64,000 nt of DNA, from NCBI GenBank assembly GCA_963618735.1, contig CAVEUM010000009.1, positions 16,705 through 80,704 on the forward strand, read 5' to 3'. This stretch comes from CAKUFA01 sp963618735 (GTDB lineage: Bacteria; Bacillota; Clostridia; Christensenellales; Aristaeellaceae). Within the stretch, counting starts at the first letter, position 1; every line of letters starts with the position of its first letter. Of the stretch, positions 24,183 to 32,367 are shown piece by piece. The notes under the pieces were generated by a model. It was not told the DNA's origin and ran no database searches. It saw only the letters and a program-made list of their open reading frames with translations. Position numbers and translations under genes: made by a program.

Positions 24183-25025
24183 GTGAATAAGATTCTGGAG
24201 AAGAAAATTCTAAATCCAACGGTGACGTTGATGCGCGTCGATGCACCGCTGGTGGCTCGGAAGGCTGAGCCTGGTCAATTTATTATCCTGCGAGTGGATG
24301 AGGAAGGTGAGCGTATCCCGCTGACTGTGGCGGATTTTGATCGCGAGAATGGCAGCGTGACCATCATCTTCCAGGTCGTAGGTGCGACGACGGAGAAGCT
24401 GAACCACCTGAATGAAGGTGAATTTATTCACGACTTCGTGGGCCCGTTGGGACGGGCAACCCATACGGAAGGCTTGCATAAGGTTGCTGTGGTAGGCGGC
24501 GGCGTCGGCTGTGCCATTGCTTTCCCTGTGGCAAAAAAGCTGCATGAACAGGGCTGCGAAGTGCACGCAGTTATTGGTTTCCGAAATAAGGATCTGGTAA
24601 TCCTGGAAGATGAGTTTGCAGCCCATACATCCAAGCTCATTCGCATGAGCGATGATGGCTCCTGGGGCGAAAAGGGACTGGTGACAGATGCCCTGCGCAA
24701 GCTGATTGAAAGCGGCGAGAACTATGATGAAGTCATCACCATTGGCCCGCTTCCTATGATGAAGTTTGTGTGCAAGCTCACGAAGGAATTCGGGGTCAAG
24801 ACGGTTGCCAGCATGAATCCCATCATGATTGATGGCACGGGCATGTGCGGCGGCTGCCGCCTGACCGTTGGCGGAAAGACGAAGTTCGCCTGCGTAGACG
24901 GTCCTGAGTTTGATGGCCACGAGATTGATTTTGATGAGGCTATGGCGCGCGGCGCAACCTATCGCGATTTTGAGCGCCATGCATACGAAGAAGCCTGCAA
25001 TCTGTTCCGCAAGGAGGTGCAGTAA
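24183..25025 (+). CDS. nfnA: NfnA: ferredoxin-NADP reductase-like subunit of NADH-dependent bifurcating transhydrogenase
   Basis: 280 aa starting at GTG, with AAGGAGG seven bases upstream. It contains the FAD-binding barrel with GQFIILRVDEEGERIPLTV, the NAD-binding GGGVGCAIAFPVAKKL, and the 2Fe-2S-type cysteines in GMCGGCRLTVGGKTKFACVDG near the C-terminus. It pairs with the next gene two bases away. In fermentative Clostridia NfnAB couples reduced ferredoxin and NADH oxidation to reduction of two NADP. The nearly identical SudAB/GltB-associated architecture is the alternative. Confidence 0.9.
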   Translation: MNKILEKKILNPTVTLMRVDAPLVARKAEPGQFIILRVDEEGERIPLTVADFDRENGSVTIIFQVVGATTEKLNHLNEGEFIHDFVGPLGRATHTEGLHKVAVVGGGVGCAIAFPVAKKLHEQGCEVHAVIGFRNKDLVILEDEFAAHTSKLIRMSDDGSWGEKGLVTDALRKLIESGENYDEVITIGPLPMMKFVCKLTKEFGVKTVASMNPIMIDGTGMCGGCRLTVGGKTKFACVDGPEFDGHEIDFDEAMARGATYRDFERHAYEEACNLFRKEVQ

Positions 25026-25027
25026 TC

Positions 25028-26416
25028 ATGCCGAATATGATGCCCAATAAGCACCCCATGCCCAATCAGGATCCTGAGGTGCGCAGCAAAAATTTCCTGG
25101 AAGTATCACTGGGATACGATGAAGAAACAGCAATTGACGAGGCAAAGCGTTGCCTGAATTGCAAGAACAAGCCCTGCATGAACGGCTGCCCTGTGCACAT
25201 CCATATTCCTGAATTTATCCATGCTGTGAGCGAAGGCAACTTTGAAGAAGCGTATCGCGTGATTAGCCTGACCAGCAGTTTGCCTGCAGTGTGCGGCCGT
25301 GTCTGCCCGCAGGAGAGCCAGTGCGAGCAGAAGTGCGTGCGCGGTATCAAGGGTGAAGCAGTCGCTATCGGCCGACTGGAACGCTTTGTGGCTGATTGGC
25401 ATTCCAAGCATGCAACGGAAGCACCTTCCCGTCCTGCGTCTAATGGACATAAGGTGGCGGTTGTGGGCAGCGGTCCTTCCGGCTTAACCTGCGCGGGTGA
25501 CCTGGCGAAGAAGGGCTATGACGTTACGGTCTTTGAAGCACTGCATTTGGCTGGCGGTGTGCTGGTGTACGGCATCCCTGAATTCCGCCTGCCCAAGGCT
25601 ATTGTGGGCAAGGAAATCGACACGTTGAAGGCACTGGGCGTAAAGGTGGAGACCAACGTGGTTATTGGCCGCACGCTGACCATTGATGAGCTGATGAGCG
25701 AACAGGGCTTCGAGGCTGTGTTCATTGGCTCTGGTGCTGGACTGCCGAAGTTCATGAACATTCCCGGAGAAAACCTCAAGGGCGTGTATTCCGCCAATGA
25801 GTTCCTTACCCGTATTAACCTGATGAAGGCCTACAAGCCTGACAGTGCAACGCCGATTCAGCATGGCACGCACGTGGCGGTTGTCGGCGGCGGCAACGTG
25901 GCTATGGACGCCGCACGCTGCGCTCGCCGTCTCGGTGCAGAAGTGACCATCATTTACCGCCGCACGGCTGCTGAACTGCCGGCTCGTCATGAAGAAGTGG
26001 AGCATGCGCAGGAGGAAGGCATTCAGTTTAGCTTCCTGACCAATCCTGTTTCGATCCTTGGGGATGATAAGGGCTGGGTTTCCGGCATTCGTTGCCAGAA
26101 GATGGAGCTGGGCGAGCCGGATGCTTCTGGCCGCCGCCGTCCTGTGGCCATTGAGGGCAGTGAGGAAGATATGCCGATGGACTGCGTCATCATGGCGCTT
26201 GGCACGTCACCTAATCCGTTGATTAAGTCCACCACGGAGGGATTGGAAACCCAGAAGTGGGGCGGCATTGTGGTGCAGGAGGACACGGGCGCGACTTCAC
26301 GTGAAGGCGTCTATGCTGGCGGCGATGCCGTAACAGGCGCTGCAACCGTTATTCTGGCCATGGGTGCTGGCAAAACCGCTGCTGCGGCCATTGATGAGTA
26401 TCTGATGAAGAAGTAA
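25028..26416 (+). CDS. nfnB: NfnB: glutamate-synthase-like flavoprotein subunit
   Basis: 462 aa, immediately after nfnA. The N-terminal cysteine clusters CLNCKNKPCMNGCPV and CGRVCPQESQCEQKC bind two 4Fe-4S clusters. Two dinucleotide folds follow: VVGSGPSGLTCAGDLAKKG (FAD) and VVGGGNVAMDAARCARRLG (NADPH). It would carry the bifurcating flavin of the NADH-dependent ferredoxin:NADP oxidoreductase. In isolation it could be annotated as the small subunit of glutamate synthase (gltD/gltA), but no large glutamate synthase subunit is present. Confidence 0.9.
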   Translation: MPNMMPNKHPMPNQDPEVRSKNFLEVSLGYDEETAIDEAKRCLNCKNKPCMNGCPVHIHIPEFIHAVSEGNFEEAYRVISLTSSLPAVCGRVCPQESQCEQKCVRGIKGEAVAIGRLERFVADWHSKHATEAPSRPASNGHKVAVVGSGPSGLTCAGDLAKKGYDVTVFEALHLAGGVLVYGIPEFRLPKAIVGKEIDTLKALGVKVETNVVIGRTLTIDELMSEQGFEAVFIGSGAGLPKFMNIPGENLKGVYSANEFLTRINLMKAYKPDSATPIQHGTHVAVVGGGNVAMDAARCARRLGAEVTIIYRRTAAELPARHEEVEHAQEEGIQFSFLTNPVSILGDDKGWVSGIRCQKMELGEPDASGRRRPVAIEGSEEDMPMDCVIMALGTSPNPLIKSTTEGLETQKWGGIVVQEDTGATSREGVYAGGDAVTGAATVILAMGAGKTAAAAIDEYLMKK

Positions 26417-26425
26417 GCAAGGCAA

Positions 26426-26468
26426 CAAAAACCCTGCAGGATGTGAATGGTCCTGCAGGGTTTCTTTT
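26426..26468. terminator. Bidirectional terminator between nfnB and recX
   Basis: AACCCTGCAGGA pairs perfectly with TCCTGCAGGGTT, flanked by T-rich runs on both strands, so it can end both convergent transcripts. Confidence 0.85.
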
Positions 26469-26481
26469 GATGAGAGAAAAG

Positions 26482-27120
26482 CTATGACTCCGCCTCATCT
26501 TTGATTTTTTGAAGTGCATCCTCCACGGCCTCTTTGGCTACGCTATAGCCATATCCTTTTCGGGCGAGCATGGCAATCACACGGGACACGGTCTTCCGAG
26601 GATCCTCATCCTTTCGAGCGCGCCGAAGTGATTTTTCTGCCAGGGTGGTTGCGTTTTCCAGCTGAGCACTTTCGTCAATCGAGGAAAGCGCAGTCTCAAT
26701 CTGCTCAGAGGTGATCCCTTTTTGCCGAAGCTCCTGTGCGATGCGTTGACGTCCCAGACCGTGACGACTTCGAGCCTCTGTCCACTGCTGCGCAAAATCC
26801 TCATCGTTGAGCAGATGCTCACGCTCCAGCTTATACAGCACCATTTCGACTGTGCAGGGGCGGTAACCGATGCGGGTCAGCTTGTCGGCAATTTCCTTGC
26901 GGCTGCAGGCACGGGCGGCCAGAGCGGCTACGGCACGATCCAGCGCGAATCGGTACTGGCGAACCATCAGCCACTGGTCATAGGCTTCCAGGTCAATGGG
27001 TTCACCTTCACGGAGCGGTCGCTCGCGGAAAAGCGCCAAAGGAACCAGCACGTTTTCACTGCCATTGACGATGATACGAAACTTGCCGCGCTCCCGATGA
27101 ATGCTGGTGATTACGTCCAT
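26482..27120 (-). CDS. recX: RecX regulatory protein
   Basis: 212 aa with the three tandem helical repeats of RecX: ALAARACSRKEIADKLTRIG, LNDEDFAQQWTEARSRHG with LGRQRIAQELRQKG, and the C-terminal RVIAMLARKGYGYSVAKEAV. RecX binds RecA filaments and limits recombinase activity. AAAGGAGC precedes the start. The start overlaps the end of the serine-hydrolase gene by ten bases, so it is likely the last gene of the lgt - hydrolase - recX operon. recA is not in the window. Confidence 0.92.
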   Translation of the reverse strand: MDVITSIHRERGKFRIIVNGSENVLVPLALFRERPLREGEPIDLEAYDQWLMVRQYRFALDRAVAALAARACSRKEIADKLTRIGYRPCTVEMVLYKLEREHLLNDEDFAQQWTEARSRHGLGRQRIAQELRQKGITSEQIETALSSIDESAQLENATTLAEKSLRRARKDEDPRKTVSRVIAMLARKGYGYSVAKEAVEDALQKIKDEAES

Positions 27121-28289
27121 GAGGGCAGCTCCTTTCCCAGGGCGAAGCGAAGCACATCCCGATTCACCACACCCAGCCGACCATCACGAAGCTCACTGGC
27201 GCCGCCGTTGAGAAAAATGACCTGCTGATGATTGGACGTGATGAAGGCACCGTCCACGCAGCCATAGGCAAAGCCCTGGTGACCGATGATCTGCACATTG
27301 GGAAAATCGGGCAGGGTGAACAGAATGAGTCCCAAACCGTAGGACATGCCAGGGGAGATCACGCCGTAAGAGGCATGGGGAGTCATCATCATGCGGATGG
27401 TATCAGGCTGCAGGAATTGCTGCCCATCCAGGACGCCGTCCTGCTGAAACAGGGACATCATCCGCTGCAGGGAAACGCAGTCTGTGTACATGGCGCCCGC
27501 AGTATGGCCAAAATGACGCAGGGGATCGGGGGTGGTCAGCGGCTTTTTCCCCAGCGCAGTGACGCGCACCTCCTCGGCTTTGCCGCGCTGAAGGACACGG
27601 CGAATGGGCATGATTTGCTCCATGGACAGGGTGGATGCATCCAGCACGGCGCGCATGCCAAGCGGAGCAAACACGAGGCGCTGCATGGCGCTGGCCACGG
27701 ATTGCCCTGTCACTTGCTCAATGACACAGCCCAGCAGGCCAAAGCCAAAATTGCAATAAGCGAATTGCTTTCCGGGCAACGATCCACGAACACCCTCTGC
27801 ATGCAAAACATCCAGCAATGTGCCGCTCTGATCGAGGGAATGCTGATAGGCAGGAACATCTCGCAAACCAGAGGTATGGCACAGCAGCTGGCGAATGGTT
27901 ACGCCATTCAGGGCGGCTTCGGATACACATTCCCTGGGCAGAACATCGCTAACGGGAGCATCCAGGGACAACGCGTGATCTTCATATAAGCGCATGATGG
28001 CAAGCGTTGTGGCCACCTTGGTGATGGACGCTACGCGGTAAAGGGTCTGATTATCCGCATGATGCTGAACTTTCCCATCAACGGAAACATGCACCAGCGA
28101 TTGCTGCACTCCTTGCTTCAAAAGGAGCGAGGCACCCAGCACATGATGCTTTACCAGTACGTGCTCCAAATCAGATGGATGCTGGAGCGTCCTGCCTTCT
28201 GAAACGAAGCGCATCTTTCCGCGGGGCGAAGGTGCCAGAAAAGGCAGAGCTAGCTTGTAAATGAGATTTTTCGCAAAGCCTGTAGGCAT
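27111..28289 (-). CDS. Beta-lactamase-fold serine hydrolase
   Basis: 392 aa starting MPTGFAKNLIYKLALPFLA, with AGGAGG five bases upstream. Catalytic motifs of the class C beta-lactamase / DD-peptidase-like family are present: SITK (SxxK) in YRVASITKVATTLA, and YCN in GKQFAYCNFGFGLLG. There is no cleavable signal peptide, only a hydrophobic N-terminal segment that may associate with the membrane. The start lies one base after the lgt stop, so translation is probably coupled. It is probably an esterase or peptidase; antibiotic hydrolysis is not implied. Confidence 0.85.
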   Translation of the reverse strand: MPTGFAKNLIYKLALPFLAPSPRGKMRFVSEGRTLQHPSDLEHVLVKHHVLGASLLLKQGVQQSLVHVSVDGKVQHHADNQTLYRVASITKVATTLAIMRLYEDHALSLDAPVSDVLPRECVSEAALNGVTIRQLLCHTSGLRDVPAYQHSLDQSGTLLDVLHAEGVRGSLPGKQFAYCNFGFGLLGCVIEQVTGQSVASAMQRLVFAPLGMRAVLDASTLSMEQIMPIRRVLQRGKAEEVRVTALGKKPLTTPDPLRHFGHTAGAMYTDCVSLQRMMSLFQQDGVLDGQQFLQPDTIRMMMTPHASYGVISPGMSYGLGLILFTLPDFPNVQIIGHQGFAYGCVDGAFITSNHQQVIFLNGGASELRDGRLGVVNRDVLRFALGKELPSWT

Positions 28290-28290
28290 A

Positions 28291-29427
28291 TCAGCCTCCT
28301 GTTCTGCCGGTTGCGGCAGATTTGTTTGCAATGAGATAGAAGCAGCATGCCCCTGCAAGCAGCGTTATGGTCAGAAGAATGCAGAGTATGACATCGTTTG
28401 CCCATTGCTCGATGCCGGAGAGCGCCAGATAACGGCGCATGGTCAGCGAAAAAATCACAGGGATAAGGGGAAGCAGGGAACGCACGCGATGGAAAATCGT
28501 GTCCTGCGCATTCAGTGCCAGCATGATGGAAACTGCGGCAATCCCCACACTGCTCACGGCGAATACGAGCTCATATCCGAGGAAGGGAGCGTGCGGGCAG
28601 GGGAGCACACGCCACGCTGCCAGCACACAAGCGGAAGCAATGATGCCGCTGAGCCACTGGAGCAGACGGGGCTTGCGCCCAACGGCTCTGACAGCGAAAA
28701 GTGCGCACACGATGAGACACAGGCAAACACTGAGCAGCTGACTGACGCGCACCGTGCCGCCTGTGGACATAAGGCTGTCCAGCCGAAGTCCTTCAATGAT
28801 GAGACGTCCGCCGCCGTAAGTGACCAGATATCCGCAAAGAATATCCCCGTCACGGCGCATCTTTTTTCGCGTGAAGGCGAGTACCAGGAAGCCAAGAAAA
28901 TTCCAGAGAGATTCATAAAAGAAGGTGGCCATGTGCCAAACGTAGGCGCCGTTTTCAGGAATCAGCACAGCCAGAGGGAAAAACTGGCAGGCTTCATTCG
29001 TGATTTCGAGACCGTAGGCCTCCATGTTGAAAAAGTTGCCCCAACGGCCGATGGCTTGTGCCAGCAGTACACCGGGAGCGATCATATCCAGCAGCTTCAA
29101 AAGGGAGATGTGCTTGCGCCTGCTGAAAAGGATCGCTGCCAGCACGCCGCCGATAATGCCGCCGTAGATGGCAAGTCCGCCGTTCCATATGGCGAAGACG
29201 CTGAGCGGGTTAGAAGCGAAGGTGTCCCATGCAAAGATGACGTAATAGAGCCTTGCGCCGATGATGCCGCAGGGAATGAGGCACAGGGCGAGGTCAATGA
29301 CGGTATCTTTAGGAAGATGCATGCGCTTTTCTTCGCGCATGGCCCAGAGAATGGCGGCGCAGATGCCTGATGCAACCAACACGCTGTACCATGGCAACGT
29401 TCCGAAAATGTATCGACTGGCGGGCAT
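28291..29427 (-). CDS. lgt: Prolipoprotein diacylglyceryl transferase with a C-terminal membrane extension
   Basis: 378 aa starting MPASRYIFGTLPWYSV, with GGAGG seven bases before the ATG. Lgt transfers diacylglycerol from phosphatidylglycerol to the lipobox cysteine of prelipoproteins. The signatures are IIGARLYYV, WNGGLAIYGGIIGG and the strictly conserved QAIGRWGNFFNMEAYG, followed by DGDILCGYLVTYGGGRLIIEGLR. Typical Lgt ends near residue 260-290. This protein continues for about 100 more residues with roughly three or four extra hydrophobic helices of unknown role. It is first in an operon with the serine hydrolase and recX. Confidence 0.92.
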   Translation of the reverse strand: MPASRYIFGTLPWYSVLVASGICAAILWAMREEKRMHLPKDTVIDLALCLIPCGIIGARLYYVIFAWDTFASNPLSVFAIWNGGLAIYGGIIGGVLAAILFSRRKHISLLKLLDMIAPGVLLAQAIGRWGNFFNMEAYGLEITNEACQFFPLAVLIPENGAYVWHMATFFYESLWNFLGFLVLAFTRKKMRRDGDILCGYLVTYGGGRLIIEGLRLDSLMSTGGTVRVSQLLSVCLCLIVCALFAVRAVGRKPRLLQWLSGIIASACVLAAWRVLPCPHAPFLGYELVFAVSSVGIAAVSIMLALNAQDTIFHRVRSLLPLIPVIFSLTMRRYLALSGIEQWANDVILCILLTITLLAGACCFYLIANKSAATGRTGG

Positions 29428-29507
29428 AAAAATACCTCCCGAAATTGTTTCTTTCCTATTATAGAGCAGAGAAGGATTCAGCGTCAATATGGATTTCCGT
29501 CGGCAAC

Positions 29508-29540
29508 GAAAAGGCGACGATTCCATCAGGAACCATCGCC
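29508..29540 (-). terminator. Terminator of the TM2 gene
   Basis: On the minus strand GGCGATGGTTCC pairs with GGAATCGTCGCC around TGAT, followed by TTTTC, about 25 bases after the TM2 gene stop. Confidence 0.7.
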
Positions 29541-29565
29541 TCGGGGCACAAAAGATGCTATAAAA

Positions 29566-29976
29566 TCAGTGCCATGTCAGCGGCAGACCCTGACTGTCGC
29601 GGGGCGTGCCAAGGAGGAGCACCAGAAAGTCTACCAAAACACCAAAACCGCAGAGGCCGAAAGTGAGCAGATAAAGGATACCCATGCCAGTGCGGCCAAG
29701 GTAAAACTTGTGCAAGCCCAACGTTCCCAGGAAAAAGCACAGGAGAAGCGCAACCAGGCGGCTCTTGGGGGAACTGAGGGTTTCGGTTTTGTAAACATGG
29801 TGAACGACCGTTTTCTGCCGAGAATGAGACTCTGACTGCTGATAAACATTGACAACCACAGGCTGCTGGGACTGCTGTGCATTAGAGGTATGCTGGTTGG
29901 AGGATATATACTCCCCGCAATACTGGCAGCGGTTAATATCGTCATAAATGCTTGCGCCACAGTGAGGACACTTCAT
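29566..29976 (-). CDS. Zinc-ribbon TM2-domain membrane protein
   Basis: 136 aa. The N-terminus MKCPHCGASIYDDINRCQYCG is a zinc ribbon with two CxxC knuckles, followed by a Gln/Ser-rich linker. The C-terminal half is a TM2 domain: SRLVALLLCFFLGTLGLHKFYLGR then GILYLLTFGLCGFGVLVDFL, two membrane helices joined by a short turn. TM2 proteins are of unknown function. It has its own terminator and lies downstream of the 6S RNA gene on the same strand. Confidence 0.88.
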   Translation of the reverse strand: MKCPHCGASIYDDINRCQYCGEYISSNQHTSNAQQSQQPVVVNVYQQSESHSRQKTVVHHVYKTETLSSPKSRLVALLLCFFLGTLGLHKFYLGRTGMGILYLLTFGLCGFGVLVDFLVLLLGTPRDSQGLPLTWH

Positions 29977-30053
29977 GGAATCATCACTCCTTCACCTGTT
30001 ATCATAGCACATTATGGGATGGATGGCAATGGAAAACAAACCTGAGGGTTATG

Positions 30054-30077
30054 AAAAAAGACGGCCGAAGCCGTCTC
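30054..30077 (-). terminator. Terminator of the 6S RNA gene
   Basis: On the minus strand AGACGGC-TTCG-GCCGTCT is followed by six T residues, a textbook intrinsic terminator. Confidence 0.85.
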
Positions 30078-30083
30078 TCTTTT

Positions 30084-30278
30084 CTCTCTAGCCCCAGGAT
30101 GCCGATGCGCACCGCAATTTCACCCGCTGTTGAAAGCAGGCTGGTTTCCTGCCGACTACTTCTGCCGTCCCCTGGCGTTTTTCAACGGGGGCATGACATC
30201 CGCAACCGGACGCCGGATCCATTTAAGAAAATGTGGGGAAAAGCGGCACACTGTCGCACACCCCAGGAGCTTTTCCAT
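30084..30278 (-). ncRNA. ssrS: 6S RNA (RNA polymerase regulator)
   Basis: A non-coding transcript of about 195 nt with its own strong promoter and terminator. The 5' part (AGCTCCTGGGGTGTGCG) pairs with the 3' part (CGCATCGGCATCCTGGGGCT) to close a long terminal stem around a large, weakly paired central region. The 3' GCGGTG...CGGCATC and 5' GG.GTGTGCG elements resemble the conserved closing-stem sequences of E. coli 6S RNA. 6S RNA mimics an open promoter and binds sigma-A holoenzyme in stationary phase. It has no SRP GGAA loop or RNase P core. A covariance-model search was not possible, and the ends are estimated from the promoter. Confidence 0.75.
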
Positions 30279-30284
30279 GGCTCT

Positions 30285-30313
30285 ATTATATGCTTATCGG
30301 GGAGTTATGTCAA
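30285..30313 (-). promoter_or_regulatory. Consensus promoter of the 6S RNA gene
   Basis: On the minus strand TTGACA (30308-30313) and TATAAT (30285-30290) are both perfect consensus hexamers 17 bases apart, fitting a highly expressed stable RNA. It lies just before the end of the TPM-domain gene. Confidence 0.9.
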
Positions 30314-30338
30314 GCTGATTCTGCAAAGATGCGAAAAA

Positions 30339-31187
30339 TCAGAAGTGACCGCCCACACCGCCGCCGTGGCTGGAGCCGCTGGAGGAGGAGTGTGTTCCGC
30401 TGCCGAAACCGCCGCCGCCGTGTCCACCATGGCCGCCGCCGCCGTCACTGTCGTGCCGCATGCGGGTGACGGATTGACGCAGGTATTGATCCCGACGATC
30501 CAGCCAGGAAATCTGGCAGTGCAGGGAAGGATTATATTTGTAGGTGCTTCCCTTCAGGGAGTAGCGGCGGCAGACAACGATCACCAGCGTCAAGGCGCAG
30601 ATCAGGCCGCATGCCACGGCAAACAGGAATTCATTGAAGGTCAGCGCATTGTACAGGCCGGTGAGCCGCTCACCTGTGACGGAATCATAGCGGAAGGAAC
30701 CTTCTTCACGTCCCTGCTTCAGAAAAGTCTCCAGGGTATTCAGCACGCAGATCGCTGCTTTGCCGTATGCACCGCGGCGCAGATAGGGGGCACTGCTGTC
30801 GAACATCTCTTCCAGACGATGGTCGGTGATGTAGTCGATCATCACGCCTTTGGTGCTGATGACGGGGACGCGGTTGGTCATGTCGATGAGGTAAAGCAGA
30901 CCTGCTTCATCTTCGCCCAGACCGTAACCATTGTAATCGAAATAATCATCAGCGAAAGCCTGGGAAACATTGCCGTCATCAGCATAATCATACTTCACGT
31001 CGCGGCTGGTGACCACCACGGCATCCATCTGGTAGGTATCACGGATGTGCTGGATGATTTCTGTCATCTGTGCGATTTCGCTGGCAGTGAACAGCCCAGC
31101 GTCATCCACCACAGGCTGCGTCTCGGCAAACACAGTGAGCGGGAGCAGGAACACCAGGCAGAGGATGCAAAGAAAACGTTTTACCAT
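30339..31187 (-). CDS. TPM-domain protein with Gly/His-rich tail (YgcG family)
   Basis: 282 aa starting MVKRFLCILCLVFLLPLTVFA, a signal peptide, with GGAGG nine bases before the ATG. The TPM domain follows: VVDDAGLFTASEIAQMTEII, then EDEAGLLYLIDMTNRVPVIST. A membrane helix near residue 190 is followed by a cytoplasmic or surface tail ending in Gly/Ser/His-rich sequence (HGGHGGGGFGSG). The start overlaps the stop of the upstream zinc-ribbon gene, so the two are coupled. YgcG-type proteins are linked to photosystem or membrane-protein maintenance in plants; the bacterial role is not clear. Confidence 0.85.
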   Translation of the reverse strand: MVKRFLCILCLVFLLPLTVFAETQPVVDDAGLFTASEIAQMTEIIQHIRDTYQMDAVVVTSRDVKYDYADDGNVSQAFADDYFDYNGYGLGEDEAGLLYLIDMTNRVPVISTKGVMIDYITDHRLEEMFDSSAPYLRRGAYGKAAICVLNTLETFLKQGREEGSFRYDSVTGERLTGLYNALTFNEFLFAVACGLICALTLVIVVCRRYSLKGSTYKYNPSLHCQISWLDRRDQYLRQSVTRMRHDSDGGGGHGGHGGGGFGSGTHSSSSGSSHGGGVGGHF

Positions 31188-32209
31188 ATCAGTGCACCTC
31201 CCAAACAGAGCAGCCCTGTAACGGCAGCGAAGACGCCGCCGGCCCATAAGGCAAGCCGTGCTTTGTTGACGGGAAGTCTGCCGCACACGGTACCCTTTTG
31301 ACCGTTCATCATGAAAAAGTAAGGCTTGCCCCTTTTATCGCCTTTGTAAGTCAGCACCCAGGTGGGCAGCAGAACATAGCGCATCTTCGCTTTCTCAGCC
31401 CTGAAAGTGGTGCGTCCGCGTATGGTGGTGAAGCCTGAATCCGCCGTCAACTGGCCTTCTGCCAAGCGGGAAACTTCCTGTTCCATGTCCTTTGCGGCGT
31501 CCGCTTCAGCAACATCGCGCTTTTCTGCCAGAAAGCCGCTGAGATAGCCGTCTGCATAGGGAACCATTTTGTCATTATTGTAGGGGAAGATGCCATCGGA
31601 CAGCTTTCGGTCGTTTGACGACAAGGCCTTGCGAATCAGTGCAGTAAAGATCATGCGGCCTTCACGGACAACGTTATAATACCGCGTTGTGGTGATGGTT
31701 TCCCTCGGTGTGTGACGAACGTTGACCTGCGTGCCGGTGCCATCAAAGTGGCCGACGCCCGTGATTTCGCCATACCAGTAAGGGTAATAAACACCGGAAA
31801 AGTGCGTTAACTGATCAGGGGTGAAAAAGCGGCGATCTACGAATTTCTTTTTAGCAATAAACTCGTTGAACTGCGCCTTGGCCTGGTCGGCATCGATAGC
31901 AAAGGGAATGACGCCATCGGGGTGAAATTCGTTGCTAAGGCGATCCTTCAGCACAACAGGACTGTGACAATAGTAGCAACGTGTGGCTGCGGTGGTGGCA
32001 CTGGTGACAATCTCCGCACCGCAGTTCTGGCAGTGATATTCCACCATGTTGACGGCAGGAGATTCCGCAGCCTTTTGAGTCGGCTTCTCTTCTTCACGGG
32101 GCACATCGGACTCATTGCCGCAGAAGGGACAGGTAAGCTTGGAGCTGGTGGGGTCATATTCGAGATAAGCACCGCAGGACGGGCACTTGATGGTCTTTGC
32201 CTGACTCAT
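31181..32209 (-). CDS. Zinc-ribbon membrane protein (TFIIB-type ribbon)
   Basis: 342 aa starting MSQAKTIKCPSCGAYLEYD, with GAAGGAGG upstream. Two zinc ribbons occur near the N-terminus: CPSCG..CPFCG and CQNCG..CYYCH. The middle part contains GVYYPYWYGEITGVGHFDGTG, a beta-rich region typical of this Firmicutes family, and two short C-terminal hydrophobic helices follow. It is co-transcribed and overlaps the TPM-domain gene by seven bases. The pair recurs as a unit in Clostridia as far as I recall, but neither has a proven function. Confidence 0.85.
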   Translation of the reverse strand: MSQAKTIKCPSCGAYLEYDPTSSKLTCPFCGNESDVPREEEKPTQKAAESPAVNMVEYHCQNCGAEIVTSATTAATRCYYCHSPVVLKDRLSNEFHPDGVIPFAIDADQAKAQFNEFIAKKKFVDRRFFTPDQLTHFSGVYYPYWYGEITGVGHFDGTGTQVNVRHTPRETITTTRYYNVVREGRMIFTALIRKALSSNDRKLSDGIFPYNNDKMVPYADGYLSGFLAEKRDVAEADAAKDMEQEVSRLAEGQLTADSGFTTIRGRTTFRAEKAKMRYVLLPTWVLTYKGDKRGKPYFFMMNGQKGTVCGRLPVNKARLALWAGGVFAAVTGLLCLGGALIW

Positions 32210-32311
32210 GGTTTCCTCCTTCTTTCCAAGAGGTTTCGAGTTCAATATAGCACAGGCAGAAAAAAAGCGCAAGCAAGAGGTTTCGCAAACAGGACAGGCG
32301 ATGCCGTAAAC

Positions 32312-32353
32312 AAAAAATGGGAGAGAGCCTTTCAGCGAAAAGCCACTCTCCCG
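32312..32353 (-). terminator. Terminator of the GH3 gene
   Basis: On the minus strand GGGAGAG pairs with CTCTCCC with a partly paired interior, followed by ATTTTTTG. Confidence 0.75.
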
Positions 32354-32367
32354 ATGAAGAAACAGCG

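Noticed and set aside
30054..30278. SRP RNA or RNase P RNA instead of 6S
   Set aside because: The SRP GGAA tetraloop with its AGCAGC partner and the RNase P GAGGAAAGTCC core are absent, and the length is too short for RNase P.
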